From NCBI GenBank assembly GCA_963579995.1, contig CAUZIY010000003.1, forward strand, positions 1 through 53,217: 53,217 bases of DNA, read 5' to 3'. Below, piece by piece: positions 17,573 to 25,704 of this stretch; position 1 is the stretch's first letter, and every line of letters begins with the position of its first letter. This DNA is from UBA6626 sp963579995. Its GTDB lineage: Bacteria; Planctomycetota; Phycisphaerae; Phycisphaerales; Phycisphaeraceae. The translations under genes were made by a program, and so were the position numbers. Below the pieces are notes generated by a model. That model saw nothing but the letters and a program-made list of their open reading frames with translations, searched no databases and had not been told where the DNA came from.

Positions 17573-18532
17573 TTAAGCAGGTGATACTCTTACAGTCAGT
17601 GGAATAACACTGGACCAAGCCCGGCGTCCCAATTCGTCTTCAAGGCAGATGTAGAGCCAGTCCTTAATTCGGTAACCATCTTCGGCAAGGTCAAGTTCAA
17701 ACTGCTCCGATAGCCTCAGTGACCGTGCCGTTCGTGCACCATAACCACGCGATACAAAGTGGCATGCGGCGCATGCACTGGACTGTACTCGGACAACACC
17801 TGGTTCGAGTAATTCGATGGATCTTATTTGCGGTCCTTCGCTGGCATAGGTGCGATTTAATCGTACCGCATCAAGAATGCCTTTTAGAGTTGGTTCAGTT
17901 GCCAGCACGCCAGTCCATGTTTGTCCGACCACATCCTCGTCCCAACTATTGGCATCGTCGGCGCCGATGGCCGCAAGGCGACATCCTTCGTTCAATAGCA
18001 TTTGCCAGACTTGGTCAGCCCGTCCTTTCCCGTTGATGCGCCAGCAAAGTCGATTGGAAACTTCAAATCCGGAAATACCCGAACTACTCAGGTTAATCAG
18101 TTCAGGCCAAGTCAGGTCACTCCACGCCGGGTGCGCCAGGATGGACAATCCATCCTGCGCTTGTACGTCCCGAACAAGTCGTTGCACATCATCTAGAGAG
18201 CCATTCAGTGGTGTTACATGATGTTGTAATCCGGTACAGATCACGTGAAGCAAATCAGTTTTTGCCGGACAGTAGACTTCCGCCCCCTGCAAGGTGATCA
18301 GGTTTCCGGATGTGCGAGGCATGGTTGTTACGCTGTTGTAATCCGATGAACCCAGAAAATCGAACCCCAGTTGTCGGTAGTGTTCGCAGACGGCGTGGGG
18401 TTCTGCGATTTGATCCACATGACAATGAAAGATACCGCGCAGCCAATGGCCTGTAGTTGAAAATTGGTTCTGGACATCGATATGCAGGCGAACCGGCCCC
18501 TGCTTGTCACGTCCTGCTAGTTCTAATTTCAT
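17573..18532 (-). CDS. PHP domain metallohydrolase (CehA/McbA-like)
   Basis: A 319-residue protein of the PHP phosphoesterase superfamily. Metal-site motifs in order are FHCHVD (near 36, for the usual HxH), SSDYN (62-66), TLQGAEVYC, LLHVI, LAHPAWSD (near 137) and GADDANSWD (near 197). A C-terminal beta domain follows. CehA/McbA-type members hydrolyse esters or carbamates, and others act on phosphate esters, so the substrate cannot be named. No signal peptide is seen. It is the first gene of a two-gene minus-strand unit with the frameshifted glycosidase-like gene 26 bases downstream. AAGGA lies about 12 bases before the ATG. Confidence 0.82.
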   Translation of the reverse strand: MKLELAGRDKQGPVRLHIDVQNQFSTTGHWLRGIFHCHVDQIAEPHAVCEHYRQLGFDFLGSSDYNSVTTMPRTSGNLITLQGAEVYCPAKTDLLHVICTGLQHHVTPLNGSLDDVQRLVRDVQAQDGLSILAHPAWSDLTWPELINLSSSGISGFEVSNRLCWRINGKGRADQVWQMLLNEGCRLAAIGADDANSWDEDVVGQTWTGVLATEPTLKGILDAVRLNRTYASEGPQIRSIELLEPGVVRVQSSACAACHFVSRGYGARTARSLRLSEQFELDLAEDGYRIKDWLYICLEDELGRRAWSSVIPLTVRVSPA

Positions 18533-18697
18533 TGGGCCAGCCGGTCCTTGTTTGGTATGTCGATAAGATGTCGATTCATATCTTACCTGCCGTACCTGTC
18601 GATGGGTACGTATTTGATGCTATTTATTGTCACATCAACAAATAAACCGAATCTCAAAGTGATTACATAATACCCTTTGAATATTTCGGGGGATTAG

Positions 18698-18733
18698 AAA
18701 AAAAGCCCCCGGCCATTAGGCCAGCGGCTTTTT
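18698..18733 (-). terminator. Rho-independent terminator of pseudopilin 1
   Basis: On the minus strand, an A-rich run leads into GCCGCTGGCC, a TAAT loop, GGCCGGGGGC and a run of seven T. It lies 30 bases past the pseudopilin stop. Similar hairpins, each containing ATTAGGCC on the plus strand, follow the other two tandem copies. Confidence 0.85.
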
Positions 18734-18762
18734 AGTCTGCGCAATTTTCCAGATGAAGATCA

Positions 18763-19653
18763 CTAGTCCTTGAGAAACTTCACCAGATCCGTGTTCAATT
18801 CGGTCCATCGGTGATCGAAATCGCCAGCGTGCCAGTTTTTCTGTGTCTGCCATTCGGCGTGGCCATCCAGGCACACCGCATTGGCCCCTTTTAAATGACG
18901 GTTTGCGACTGGAAAGACCAATTCCTCTCGGTATTCTGGCACCATGTCCTGTGCCTGACCTGCAATTACATCATCGGGATCAGTAGAATCAAAAATAGGA
19001 GCTGTACGGTTGACCTTAGTCCAGTATTTATAACTGGTGTTGTTGGCTGGATAGGAGTAGCCACTGTCGGTATGCGTAATGATATTGCTGGGGAACTTTA
19101 CAAACGACTTTTTCCGGTAGAACCAACTCGCTGCATTCGATCCGACGCCCCACTGGGCGCCAATGTACTTGAAATTGTATCCATAGGAAGCAAGATGGCC
19201 ATGGGTTGCGCTACTTGTCCGGGTGGGAATCGGTGCGCCACCAAATCGATCATCATTTACCTGGCCGTTGTGAGAAGCGCACCAAAGCCCCTGTTCGGTA
19301 TTGAGGATGTCGGCATTCGCATCGCCCGCCGAGTCGAGATAGGAGTTCATGACGGAGCCAAGAGTCTGAAAGCCTTTGCCCCAGAACCAGTTGCCACTTG
19401 CATCGACCTTCAGCTTTGAGCGGTGATGATCTTCGTACCAAGCCTCGTAGTATGGCATCCAGTCATTCCATTCATTGACGTAGGATTCCATTGCCATGCC
19501 CATCTGCCGTAAATTTGTGGCGCACACGATCTGTTCACCCGAAGCGCGGGCTTTTTCGACCGAGGGAAGGAGCATCGCGATAAGCAGTGAGATAATTGAT
19601 ATGACGACGAGAAGTTCAATCAGTGTAAAACCATTTGTCTTATTTCTTACCAT
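18763..19653 (-). CDS. Type II pseudopilin, H-X9-DG type (tandem copy 1)
   Basis: A 296-residue protein with a prepilin peptidase site (MVRNKTNG then FTLIELLVVI) and a 20-residue hydrophobic helix that would form the pilin core. The globular part ends with the H-X9-DG motif (His253, Asp263-Gly264) typical of very large planctomycete pseudopilin families. It would be processed by PilD and assembled at, or anchored in, the inner membrane. Individual functions in these families are unknown. The ribosome binding site AAGGA precedes the ATG by 8 bases. It is one of three tandem paralogs here, and each has its own promoter and terminator. Confidence 0.9.
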   Translation of the reverse strand: MVRNKTNGFTLIELLVVISIISLLIAMLLPSVEKARASGEQIVCATNLRQMGMAMESYVNEWNDWMPYYEAWYEDHHRSKLKVDASGNWFWGKGFQTLGSVMNSYLDSAGDANADILNTEQGLWCASHNGQVNDDRFGGAPIPTRTSSATHGHLASYGYNFKYIGAQWGVGSNAASWFYRKKSFVKFPSNIITHTDSGYSYPANNTSYKYWTKVNRTAPIFDSTDPDDVIAGQAQDMVPEYREELVFPVANRHLKGANAVCLDGHAEWQTQKNWHAGDFDHRWTELNTDLVKFLKD

Positions 19654-19711
19654 GACCTAATCCTTTTCACTCAATCCTATTTCCTGGGGACGTAAAGTAA
19701 TAGAACGGTAA

Positions 19712-19741
19712 ATTATAGCCTTACAGGCCGTGAAATGGCAA
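19712..19741 (-). promoter_or_regulatory. Promoter of pseudopilin copy 1
   Basis: Read on the minus strand, TTGCCA (19736-19741) is followed by an 18-base spacer and TATAAT (19712-19717), a near-consensus sigma-70-type pair. The same pair and spacing recur before the other two tandem copies. It lies 59 bases upstream of the ATG. Confidence 0.8.
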
Positions 19742-19923
19742 TGCTTTAGCAAGTCATCACACGCCATGTCATCGGGCAACATCAGGTGTAAGTCTTATAA
19801 TATATGCACATAGCATATCCAGGTAGTTCGAAGCCCCAGGCTCTGGGCGGTCGAATTGGTCGTGCCGCATCCTTTATTATAGATTTGGTTTTTAGTCAGA
19901 TCTACGCGATCTTACGGTGCCAC

Positions 19924-19958
19924 AAAAAAGCCGTCGGGTATTAGGCCGACGGCTTTTT
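19924..19958 (-). terminator. Terminator of pseudopilin copy 2
   Basis: A perfect 13-base stem, AAAAAGCCGTCGG with CCGACGGCTTTTT, around an 8-base loop. It has T-runs on both strands, so it can stop transcription either way. It lies 30 bases past the stop of copy 2. Confidence 0.9.
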
Positions 19959-19987
19959 GAATTGCGCAATTTGTCAGATGAAGACCA

Positions 19988-20878
19988 CTAGTCCTTGAGG
20001 TATTTTATTCGATCTGTGTTCAACTCAGTCCACCGGTGGTCGAAGTCTCCAGCGTGCCAATCTTTCTGGAGTTGCCACTCTGCGTGGCCATCCAGGCACA
20101 CCGCATTGGAGCCCTTTAGATGGCGATCCCCGAGTGGATAGACGAGCTCATCTCGGTATTCTGGAATCATGTTCTGTGCCCGGCCTGCAATCACATCATC
20201 GGGATCAGTGGGGCTAAAGATAGGGGCTGTGCGGCTGATCTTTGTCCCGTATTTGTAGCCAGTATTGTTGCTTGGAAAGGAATACCCATTGTCAGCGTGT
20301 GTAATGATGTTGCTGGGGAAATTCACAAACGACTTTTTCCGGTAGAACCAACTCGCCGCATTCGATCCGGCGCCCCATTGGGATCCAAGAAATAGATTGT
20401 TGTAGCCGTAGGAAGCAAGATGGCCGTGGACGCTACGGTGTGAATCGCTGGGAATCGGCTGGCCTCCGTATCGGTTGTCGATCACCTGGCCATTGTGAGA
20501 TGCGCACCAAAGTCCCTGTTCTGTATTGAGGATGTCGGCATTTGCATCGCCCGCCGAGTCGAGGTAGGAGTTCAGAATTTCGCCTAGTTCCTGCAAGCCT
20601 TTGCCCCAGAACCAGTTGCCGCTTGCATCGACCTTCAATTTTGAGCGGTAGTGATCGCCGTACCACATCTCGTAGTATGGCATCCAGTCATCCCATTCAT
20701 TGATGTAGGATTCCATTGCCATGCCCATCTGCCGCAAATTTGTGGCGCACACGATCTGTTCACCCGAAGCACGGGCTTTTTCGACCGAGGGAAGGAGCAT
20801 CGCGATAAGCAGTGAGATAATTGATATGACGACGAGAAGTTCAATCAGTGTAAAACCATTTGTTTTATTTCTTACCAT
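19988..20878 (-). CDS. Type II pseudopilin, H-X9-DG type (tandem copy 2)
   Basis: A 296-residue paralog of copy 1. The first 60 or so residues are almost the same (FTLIELLVVISIISLLIAML, then LRQMGMAMESY). The middle differs: LFLGSQWGAGSN replaces KYIGAQWGVGSN, and the segment after SHNGQV varies. The H-X9-DG motif is kept (HLKGSNAVCLDG). Leader, ribosome binding site and promoter match copy 1. Conserved ends with a variable middle suggest either relaxed surface loops or selection for different partners. The product would be an inner-membrane pseudopilin made as a prepilin and cut after Gly8. Confidence 0.9.
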   Translation of the reverse strand: MVRNKTNGFTLIELLVVISIISLLIAMLLPSVEKARASGEQIVCATNLRQMGMAMESYINEWDDWMPYYEMWYGDHYRSKLKVDASGNWFWGKGLQELGEILNSYLDSAGDANADILNTEQGLWCASHNGQVIDNRYGGQPIPSDSHRSVHGHLASYGYNNLFLGSQWGAGSNAASWFYRKKSFVNFPSNIITHADNGYSFPSNNTGYKYGTKISRTAPIFSPTDPDDVIAGRAQNMIPEYRDELVYPLGDRHLKGSNAVCLDGHAEWQLQKDWHAGDFDHRWTELNTDRIKYLKD

Positions 20879-21017
20879 GACCTAATCCTTTTCACTCAAT
20901 CCTATTTCCTGGGGATGATACGTTCGCCAACCAACCTTATTGAGTTTCCAGCCAACGAACGTCAGGGATTCCTGTAGGCGACATGTAGACTGGGGGTGTG
21001 AAGTAATAGAACGGCAA

Positions 21018-21047
21018 ATTATAGCCTTGCAGGTCGTGAAATGGCAA
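21018..21047 (-). promoter_or_regulatory. Promoter of pseudopilin copy 2
   Basis: TTGCCA (21042-21047), an 18-base spacer and TATAAT (21018-21023) on the minus strand. The flanks are nearly identical to the copy 1 promoter. The distance to the ATG is longer (139 bases) because of extra sequence in the leader. Confidence 0.8.
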
Positions 21048-21100
21048 TGATACGACTTAGGAGAGGTTGGCGTGCAAGACCCTTTGGTATTTCCTGATAT

Positions 21101-21152
21101 CACAAAAACAAAAAAGGGTACCAGCTATTAGGCCGACGGCCTCTTGTTTTGT
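21101..21152 (-). terminator. Degenerate terminator of pseudopilin copy 3
   Basis: An outer A/T-rich stem (CACAAAA with TTTTGTG) surrounds an inner AGGCC-gac-GGCCT hairpin and a six-A run on the plus strand (six T on the minus strand). It keeps the ATTAGGCC element of the other two terminators but has lost the clean GC stem. Confidence 0.5.
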
Positions 21153-21174
21153 GAAATTTATCAGGCCAAGGCCA

Positions 21175-22065
21175 TTAGTCCTTGAGGAATTTCACCTTGT
21201 CCGTTTTCAGCTCGGTCCATCGGTGGTCGAAGTCTCCATCGTGCCAGTTTTTCTGAGTCTGCCACTCGGCGTGGCCATCCAGGCACACCGCATTGGAGCC
21301 CTTTAGATGGCGATCCCCGAGTGGATAGACGAGCTCATCTCGGTATTCTGGAATCATGTCCTGCGCCCGGCCTGCAATCACATCATCGGGATCAGTGGGA
21401 CTAAAGATGGGGGCTGTGCGGCTGATCTTCGTATAGTATTTATAGCCGGTATTGTTGCTCGGAAAGGAATACCCATTATCAGCGTGTGTAATAATGTTGC
21501 TGGGGAAATTCACAAACGACTTTTTCCGGTAGAACCAACTCGCCGCATTCGATCCGGCGCCCCATTGGGCTCCAAGAAACAGATGGTTGTACCCGTAGGA
21601 AGCAAGATGGCCGTGAACGCTATTGTGTGAATCGCTGGGAATCGGCTGGCCGCCGAATCGGCCATCAAGTATCTGGCCATTGTGAGATGCGCACCAAAGC
21701 CCCTGTTCGGTGTTGAGGATGTCGGCATTCGCATCGCCCGCCGAGTCGAGGTAGGAGTTCATGATTTCTCCTAGTTCCTGGTAGCCTTTACCCCAGAACC
21801 AGTTGCCACTTGCATCAACCTTAAGTTTTGAACGGTAGTGATCGCCGTACCAAGCCTCGTAGTATGGCATCCAGTCATCCCATTCATTGACGTAGGATTC
21901 CATTGCCATACCCATCTGCCTCAAGTTTGTGGCGCACACGATCTGTTCACCCGAAGCACGGGCTTTTTCAACGGAGGGCAGGAGCATCGCGATAAGCAGC
22001 GAGATAATTGAGATTACCACGAGAAGTTCGATGAGTGTAAAACCATTTGTTTTATTTCTTACCAT
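21175..22065 (-). CDS. Type II pseudopilin, H-X9-DG type (tandem copy 3)
   Basis: A 296-residue paralog that begins at MVRNKTNG (22065), where AAGGA and the leader match copies 1 and 2. A longer in-frame start at 22116 would add 17 residues before the prepilin site and is not needed. It resembles copy 2 most closely in the middle (LFLGAQWGAGSN) and copy 1 at the C-terminal edge (WQTQKNWH), as if segments had been exchanged. The H-X9-DG motif is HLKGSNAVCLDG. It would be anchored or assembled as a pseudopilin after PilD cleavage. Confidence 0.9.
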   Translation of the reverse strand: MVRNKTNGFTLIELLVVISIISLLIAMLLPSVEKARASGEQIVCATNLRQMGMAMESYVNEWDDWMPYYEAWYGDHYRSKLKVDASGNWFWGKGYQELGEIMNSYLDSAGDANADILNTEQGLWCASHNGQILDGRFGGQPIPSDSHNSVHGHLASYGYNHLFLGAQWGAGSNAASWFYRKKSFVNFPSNIITHADNGYSFPSNNTGYKYYTKISRTAPIFSPTDPDDVIAGRAQDMIPEYRDELVYPLGDRHLKGSNAVCLDGHAEWQTQKNWHDGDFDHRWTELKTDKVKFLKD

Positions 22066-22201
22066 GACCCAATCCTTTTCACTCAATCCTATTCCTGGGG
22101 ATGATACGTTCGCCAACCAACCTTTTTAAGTTCCAGTTACCGGTTTCCGGGGATTCGTACGAGCGGGTATGCGCTCTATGGGGCGAGTCATAGAGCCATG
22201 A

Positions 22202-22231
22202 ATTATAGCCTTATAGCTCTCAATTTAGCAA
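22202..22231 (-). promoter_or_regulatory. Promoter of pseudopilin copy 3
   Basis: TTGCTA (22226-22231), an 18-base spacer and TATAAT (22202-22207) on the minus strand. The flanks have diverged from copies 1 and 2, yet hexamers and spacing are kept, which supports function. Confidence 0.8.
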
Positions 22232-22489
22232 GGACATGACCGTTGTTTATTTGCCCGGTAACGGGGCGAAACCAGCCAATGCCAGCAGCTAAAGGGAACC
22301 AATTCAATTCCCTTACCCACCCATTATAATTATGTAAGTCTTAAATATACCTACACATACCACATTTAAATGATTGGAAGTTCAGTGGGTTATTGTGTTC
22401 CAATAAATCAAATAATGCAAGAGTGCGTTATTAGAAATCTAATGGCAGTTTTCTTGTTCTCAAGTTGCAGATTGATCCGGTGATTGTTG
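22232..22489. other. Intergenic region upstream of pseudopilin promoter 3
   Basis: The gap between the SirB1-like gene and pseudopilin copy 3 runs over 420 bases in all. Besides the promoter it holds a 7-base-pair hairpin at 22292-22314 (AAGGGAA with TTCCCTT), followed by TTT on the minus strand. That is a weak candidate terminator for the SirB1-like gene. The stretch 22330-22440 is A/T-rich. No gene is supported. Confidence 0.4.
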
Positions 22490-23200
22490 TTACTGGGGGC
22501 AGTTGTTAAGCACGAGTGCCTGCATTTCCATCATGGCGGCCAGGTTCTCTTCATCATTTTTTTCATTGAAAATATGAATCAGGTTATTGAGTATGCGGAC
22601 AATCCACTGGCGATGCGTGGCACGCTGCATAAGCAGGGGCGAGCGATTTGTGGCTTGGCCGGCCATTCGCTCGATCAGGTCAAACGTTTCTTCGCGACTT
22701 CGCATTTGTCCGCGGCAGAATGGATCAATAATCATCGGGTTATCCTTAAGTGCGACCTCTGCAAGAAAATGCCCCGGTGCATTGAGACCATGTACACATA
22801 AGCCCAGACGCTCCAGCACAATTTTATAAATAAGCGTGAGTGTGATCGGAATCCCCGTGCGTGTTTCGATCACAATGGGAATATAGCTGTTCTGTGGCTC
22901 GTAGTAATGCTCCGCGTTGCCAACAAAGCCGTATTCTTCAAATAGAATTTGGTGAGCGTGCGCCAGTAGCGCCTGGTCCTCATTGCTTCGTACACGTTGG
23001 CGAATCTCATCGGTGATATCCTGCAGTGAGCGATCCACCTCGTTGGGGTCAATGTCTTCTACAGTATGCATAGCGATTGCGACAGCTGCGTGCAGTAGCG
23101 CAGTCGGCGTATCGATTACCGGCATCTGTGATGCAAGCAGCGCATATGCTTGTGGCTTGGCATGGTTAGGTGGGGTCATATGGTCCATGATTTTAGCCAT
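22490..23200 (-). CDS. SirB1/YchA-like transglutaminase-fold protein
   Basis: A 236-residue protein of the SirB1 (UPF0162, transglutaminase-like) family. The hallmark block is present: YYEPQNSYIPIVIETRTG, then GIPITLTLIYKIVLERLGL, then GLNAPGHFLAEV and IIDPFCRG. A helical C-terminal part follows (QWIVRILNNLIHIFNEKND). The family's biochemical role is not firmly known. The N-terminus has no signal peptide, so it should be cytoplasmic. It stands alone, divergent from the YhdT/PanF-like pair. Confidence 0.85.
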   Translation of the reverse strand: MAKIMDHMTPPNHAKPQAYALLASQMPVIDTPTALLHAAVAIAMHTVEDIDPNEVDRSLQDITDEIRQRVRSNEDQALLAHAHQILFEEYGFVGNAEHYYEPQNSYIPIVIETRTGIPITLTLIYKIVLERLGLCVHGLNAPGHFLAEVALKDNPMIIDPFCRGQMRSREETFDLIERMAGQATNRSPLLMQRATHRQWIVRILNNLIHIFNEKNDEENLAAMMEMQALVLNNCPQ

Positions 23201-23377
23201 AATTGGTTCAAATCATTACTGCGTGATCAATAAGGGTCCCCAGATGGCACATGAGGGCGTATGGCCAAAATTGGCCGAGCGGACCTTCTTGCCGTCCAGC
23301 GTTCCTGAAAGGTAGGGAACGATTTCGTATTATGTGTCACTCATGTGCTCGTAAACTTCAGCGTCGGAATGACCAAC

Positions 23378-23692
23378 ATGGCTACCTCATCAGATTCTGA
23401 TCACGTCGACCCCCAGCTAGATCCTGTATTTATCCATGCAAGGCGAGAAGCGATCGTCATTCTGACCGTTTTTTGCGTTGCGTTCGTCTGGTCGGTTTTA
23501 TGGTGCTATCTGATGGGCTACAACCATCCACCGGGTGAGCCGGTAGCAACCATATTGGGTATTCCAAGTTGGGCCTTTTGGGGAATTGGGCTGCCCTGGC
23601 TGGTTGTCGATGTTTTTACTGTTTGGTTTTGCCTGCGGGTAATGAAAGATGATCCTCTTGAAAGCGTCACAGCAGATGAGGTGCTGAACTAG
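23378..23692 (+). CDS. YhdT-like (DUF997) small membrane protein
   Basis: A 104-residue protein with two membrane helices (VILTVFCVAFVWSVLWCYLM and SWAFWGIGLPWLVVDVFTVW), an IxGIPSWAFWG-type motif and a charged C-terminal tail. This matches YhdT, the small partner encoded before the sodium/pantothenate symporter PanF in many bacteria. It sits 43 bases ahead of an SSF symporter here, the same arrangement. The start may be 23369 or 23378; the latter has GGA about 9 bases upstream. A role as an accessory subunit is inferred from the pairing. Confidence 0.8.
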   Translation: MATSSDSDHVDPQLDPVFIHARREAIVILTVFCVAFVWSVLWCYLMGYNHPPGEPVATILGIPSWAFWGIGLPWLVVDVFTVWFCLRVMKDDPLESVTADEVLN

Positions 23693-23735
23693 GTATTATC
23701 TGGTTTTAAGTATACGAAGATCCTTAATCAGAACC

Positions 23736-25655
23736 ATGATTGAAGCTGTACCCCTTATTGTGGCAAAGAGTGGCTCCAACGTTGCGTTGGTGACGTTTGG
23801 TATTTACATGCTAGCCGTATTTGCCTTGGCGGGTTTTTCGGCAACGCTTTTGCGTAAGAAAGAGTTTCTTTCAGAGTATTTTTTGGGTAGCCGCAGTTTG
23901 GGGATGTGGGCATTTGCTTTGACGTTTGCGGCGACAAGTGCATCGGGTGGAAGCTTCATGGGGTTTCCCGCCAAGATTTACACGCATGGTTGGATCGTCG
24001 GATTCTGGATCGCCGGGTATATCGTCGTTCCGATTGTGGTGATGGGTTTCTTGGGTAAGCGCATCAACCAGGTGGCGCGAAAATCCGGGGCGATTACAGT
24101 GCCCGACATTTTGCATGCGAGATTTGCCAGCCCGCTTGTGGGTGCCTTGGCCGCCGTGTCGATCGCGGTGTTCATGACTTGCTTTCTGGTGGCCCAGTTC
24201 AAGGCCGGCGCGATTATTTTGCAGACTTTGCTCGACGACGTCCCGGCTTATATCACGGCACGAAATAGTGTCGGGGGCTGGTTGGCGGGCCATCCATTGG
24301 CTGCCAATCTACAACCAGGATACGTACTTTGCCTGGTTGCTTTTGCGGGCGCGGTGATTCTTTATACCTGTTACGGTGGTTTTCGAGCCGTTGTGTGGAC
24401 CGACGTGTTACAGGGTCTGGTCATGGGGGTTGGTGTTGTCATTCTGCTGGGATTGACGTTGTGGCAGGTGGGCAGTTTGACGAAAGCAACCAATGAGATC
24501 GCCCGCATGACGCCGCCACTGCCAGTGACTGCACGCTTAGAGTTGCGAGAGCCAGCAACGCAGGAATTAGTCGTCCCGTTTGGAGCATGGCTGCAGCGCA
24601 AGGCGATGGATAGCGAACCTCGTCGCTTGTTTCGCGTTTCATCAAAAGCCCGTGTGGCGATTTCACAAGGGCAGGTACATGCCCATACTCTTACTAAGCA
24701 GGGCGACGAGGATGATCGCATTTCACTTCTGGAAATTACAACTAAAGAACAAGTTGATCGGCAAGATGCTGATGACCTTGGTTTTGAGCTGCAGGTTCAG
24801 CAGGTCGAGACCAAGGATTACAAGTTCGGTGCAGGCCAACAAGGTGTTTATGTGAGCGGGCCAGGTCCTAGTGAAACAAATGAAGCTGGTTTTCATCCGC
24901 TGATGGCAGCGGTTGCATTCTTTTTCTTCTGGCCGATAGCGGGTGCCGGACAACCGGGCACGGTTGTTCGCCAGATGGCATTTAGTAATACAAAGATCCT
25001 GCAGCGATCCATTATTACGGTTGCTATTTACTACTCACTGATTTATTTCCCGCTCGTCATCATCTTCTGTTGTGCACGCATCATGTTGCCCGGTATGGAG
25101 ATCGCCCCCGATCGTATCATGCCCGAGATGGTTGAATACGTCACGGCAATGGCTGGTTGGCCTTGGATTGCCGGATTGCTATTGGCAGCGCCTTTTGCTG
25201 CCGTCATGTCAACCGTAGACAGTTTTCTGCTATTGATTTCATCTGCAGTGGTGCGTGATGGTTATCAACGCTATGTGAATCCACAGGCGAGCGAGAAAAG
25301 AATCCGACATCTGACGTACGCCGTTACGTTTATTGTCGGTATCGTGGCCTTAATCGGCGCTTTTAACCCACCCAAGTTCCTGCAGTTCCTGATCGTTTTC
25401 GCCAGCGGCGGAGTGGCAGTTGTGTTGCTGATCCCCCTGTCCCTGGCTCTCTATTGGCCTCGCTTTAATTCCCATGGTGCAGTAGCCTCAATGATCGCAG
25501 GTGTTGCGGTCTACCTGGGCGGATATCTGCTATATAAAGATACGATCAAACCATTCCTGCCTGCATTGGCTGTATCCTTGATCGTTGCCTGTTTGGTAAC
25601 AACCCTTACGCCCAAACCACCAGAGCATTTGGTGAAACGTTACTTCTACCGTTAG
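23736..25655 (+). CDS. Sodium:solute symporter, PanF-like, with soluble insert
   Basis: A 639-residue SSF transporter. Family marks are FLGSRSLGMWAFALTFAA (49-66), GAITVPDILHARF (118-130) and the SSF signature YGGFRAVVWTDVLQGLVM (213-230). About 13 helices are likely. Unlike PanF (about 480 residues), a polar stretch at about 255-385 interrupts two helices near mid-protein. It contains ARLELREPAT, FRVSSKARVAISQG and YKFGAGQQGVYVSG and looks like a small beta domain. The substrate may be pantothenate or another carboxylate. The SDR gene follows after 49 bases and could be cotranscribed. Confidence 0.88.
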   Translation: MIEAVPLIVAKSGSNVALVTFGIYMLAVFALAGFSATLLRKKEFLSEYFLGSRSLGMWAFALTFAATSASGGSFMGFPAKIYTHGWIVGFWIAGYIVVPIVVMGFLGKRINQVARKSGAITVPDILHARFASPLVGALAAVSIAVFMTCFLVAQFKAGAIILQTLLDDVPAYITARNSVGGWLAGHPLAANLQPGYVLCLVAFAGAVILYTCYGGFRAVVWTDVLQGLVMGVGVVILLGLTLWQVGSLTKATNEIARMTPPLPVTARLELREPATQELVVPFGAWLQRKAMDSEPRRLFRVSSKARVAISQGQVHAHTLTKQGDEDDRISLLEITTKEQVDRQDADDLGFELQVQQVETKDYKFGAGQQGVYVSGPGPSETNEAGFHPLMAAVAFFFFWPIAGAGQPGTVVRQMAFSNTKILQRSIITVAIYYSLIYFPLVIIFCCARIMLPGMEIAPDRIMPEMVEYVTAMAGWPWIAGLLLAAPFAAVMSTVDSFLLLISSAVVRDGYQRYVNPQASEKRIRHLTYAVTFIVGIVALIGAFNPPKFLQFLIVFASGGVAVVLLIPLSLALYWPRFNSHGAVASMIAGVAVYLGGYLLYKDTIKPFLPALAVSLIVACLVTTLTPKPPEHLVKRYFYR

Positions 25656-25704
25656 GGTAAAGTGCACCTGCATTGATGATGAAGATCACAAGGAGTTAGG
25701 CGTC

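Larger units (their letters stand above)
18698..22231 (-). repeat. Three tandem pseudopilin units of about 1.2 kb
   Basis: Each unit holds a promoter, a shared leader and ribosome binding site, a pseudopilin gene and a 3' hairpin. The leader block is at 19654-19690, 20879-20916 and 22066-22102. Copies 2 and 3 share a further block (gatgatacgttcgccaacca on the plus strand, near 20915 and 22099) that copy 1 lacks, so these two are probably the most recent duplicates. Confidence 0.85.

Noticed and set aside
22250..22315. Possible riboswitch-like segment (GGTAACGGGGCGAAACC and a nearby hairpin)
   Set aside because: It looks slightly like part of a cyclic di-GMP riboswitch, but the conserved blocks are not in order and the plus-strand direction leads into the end of a minus-strand gene.
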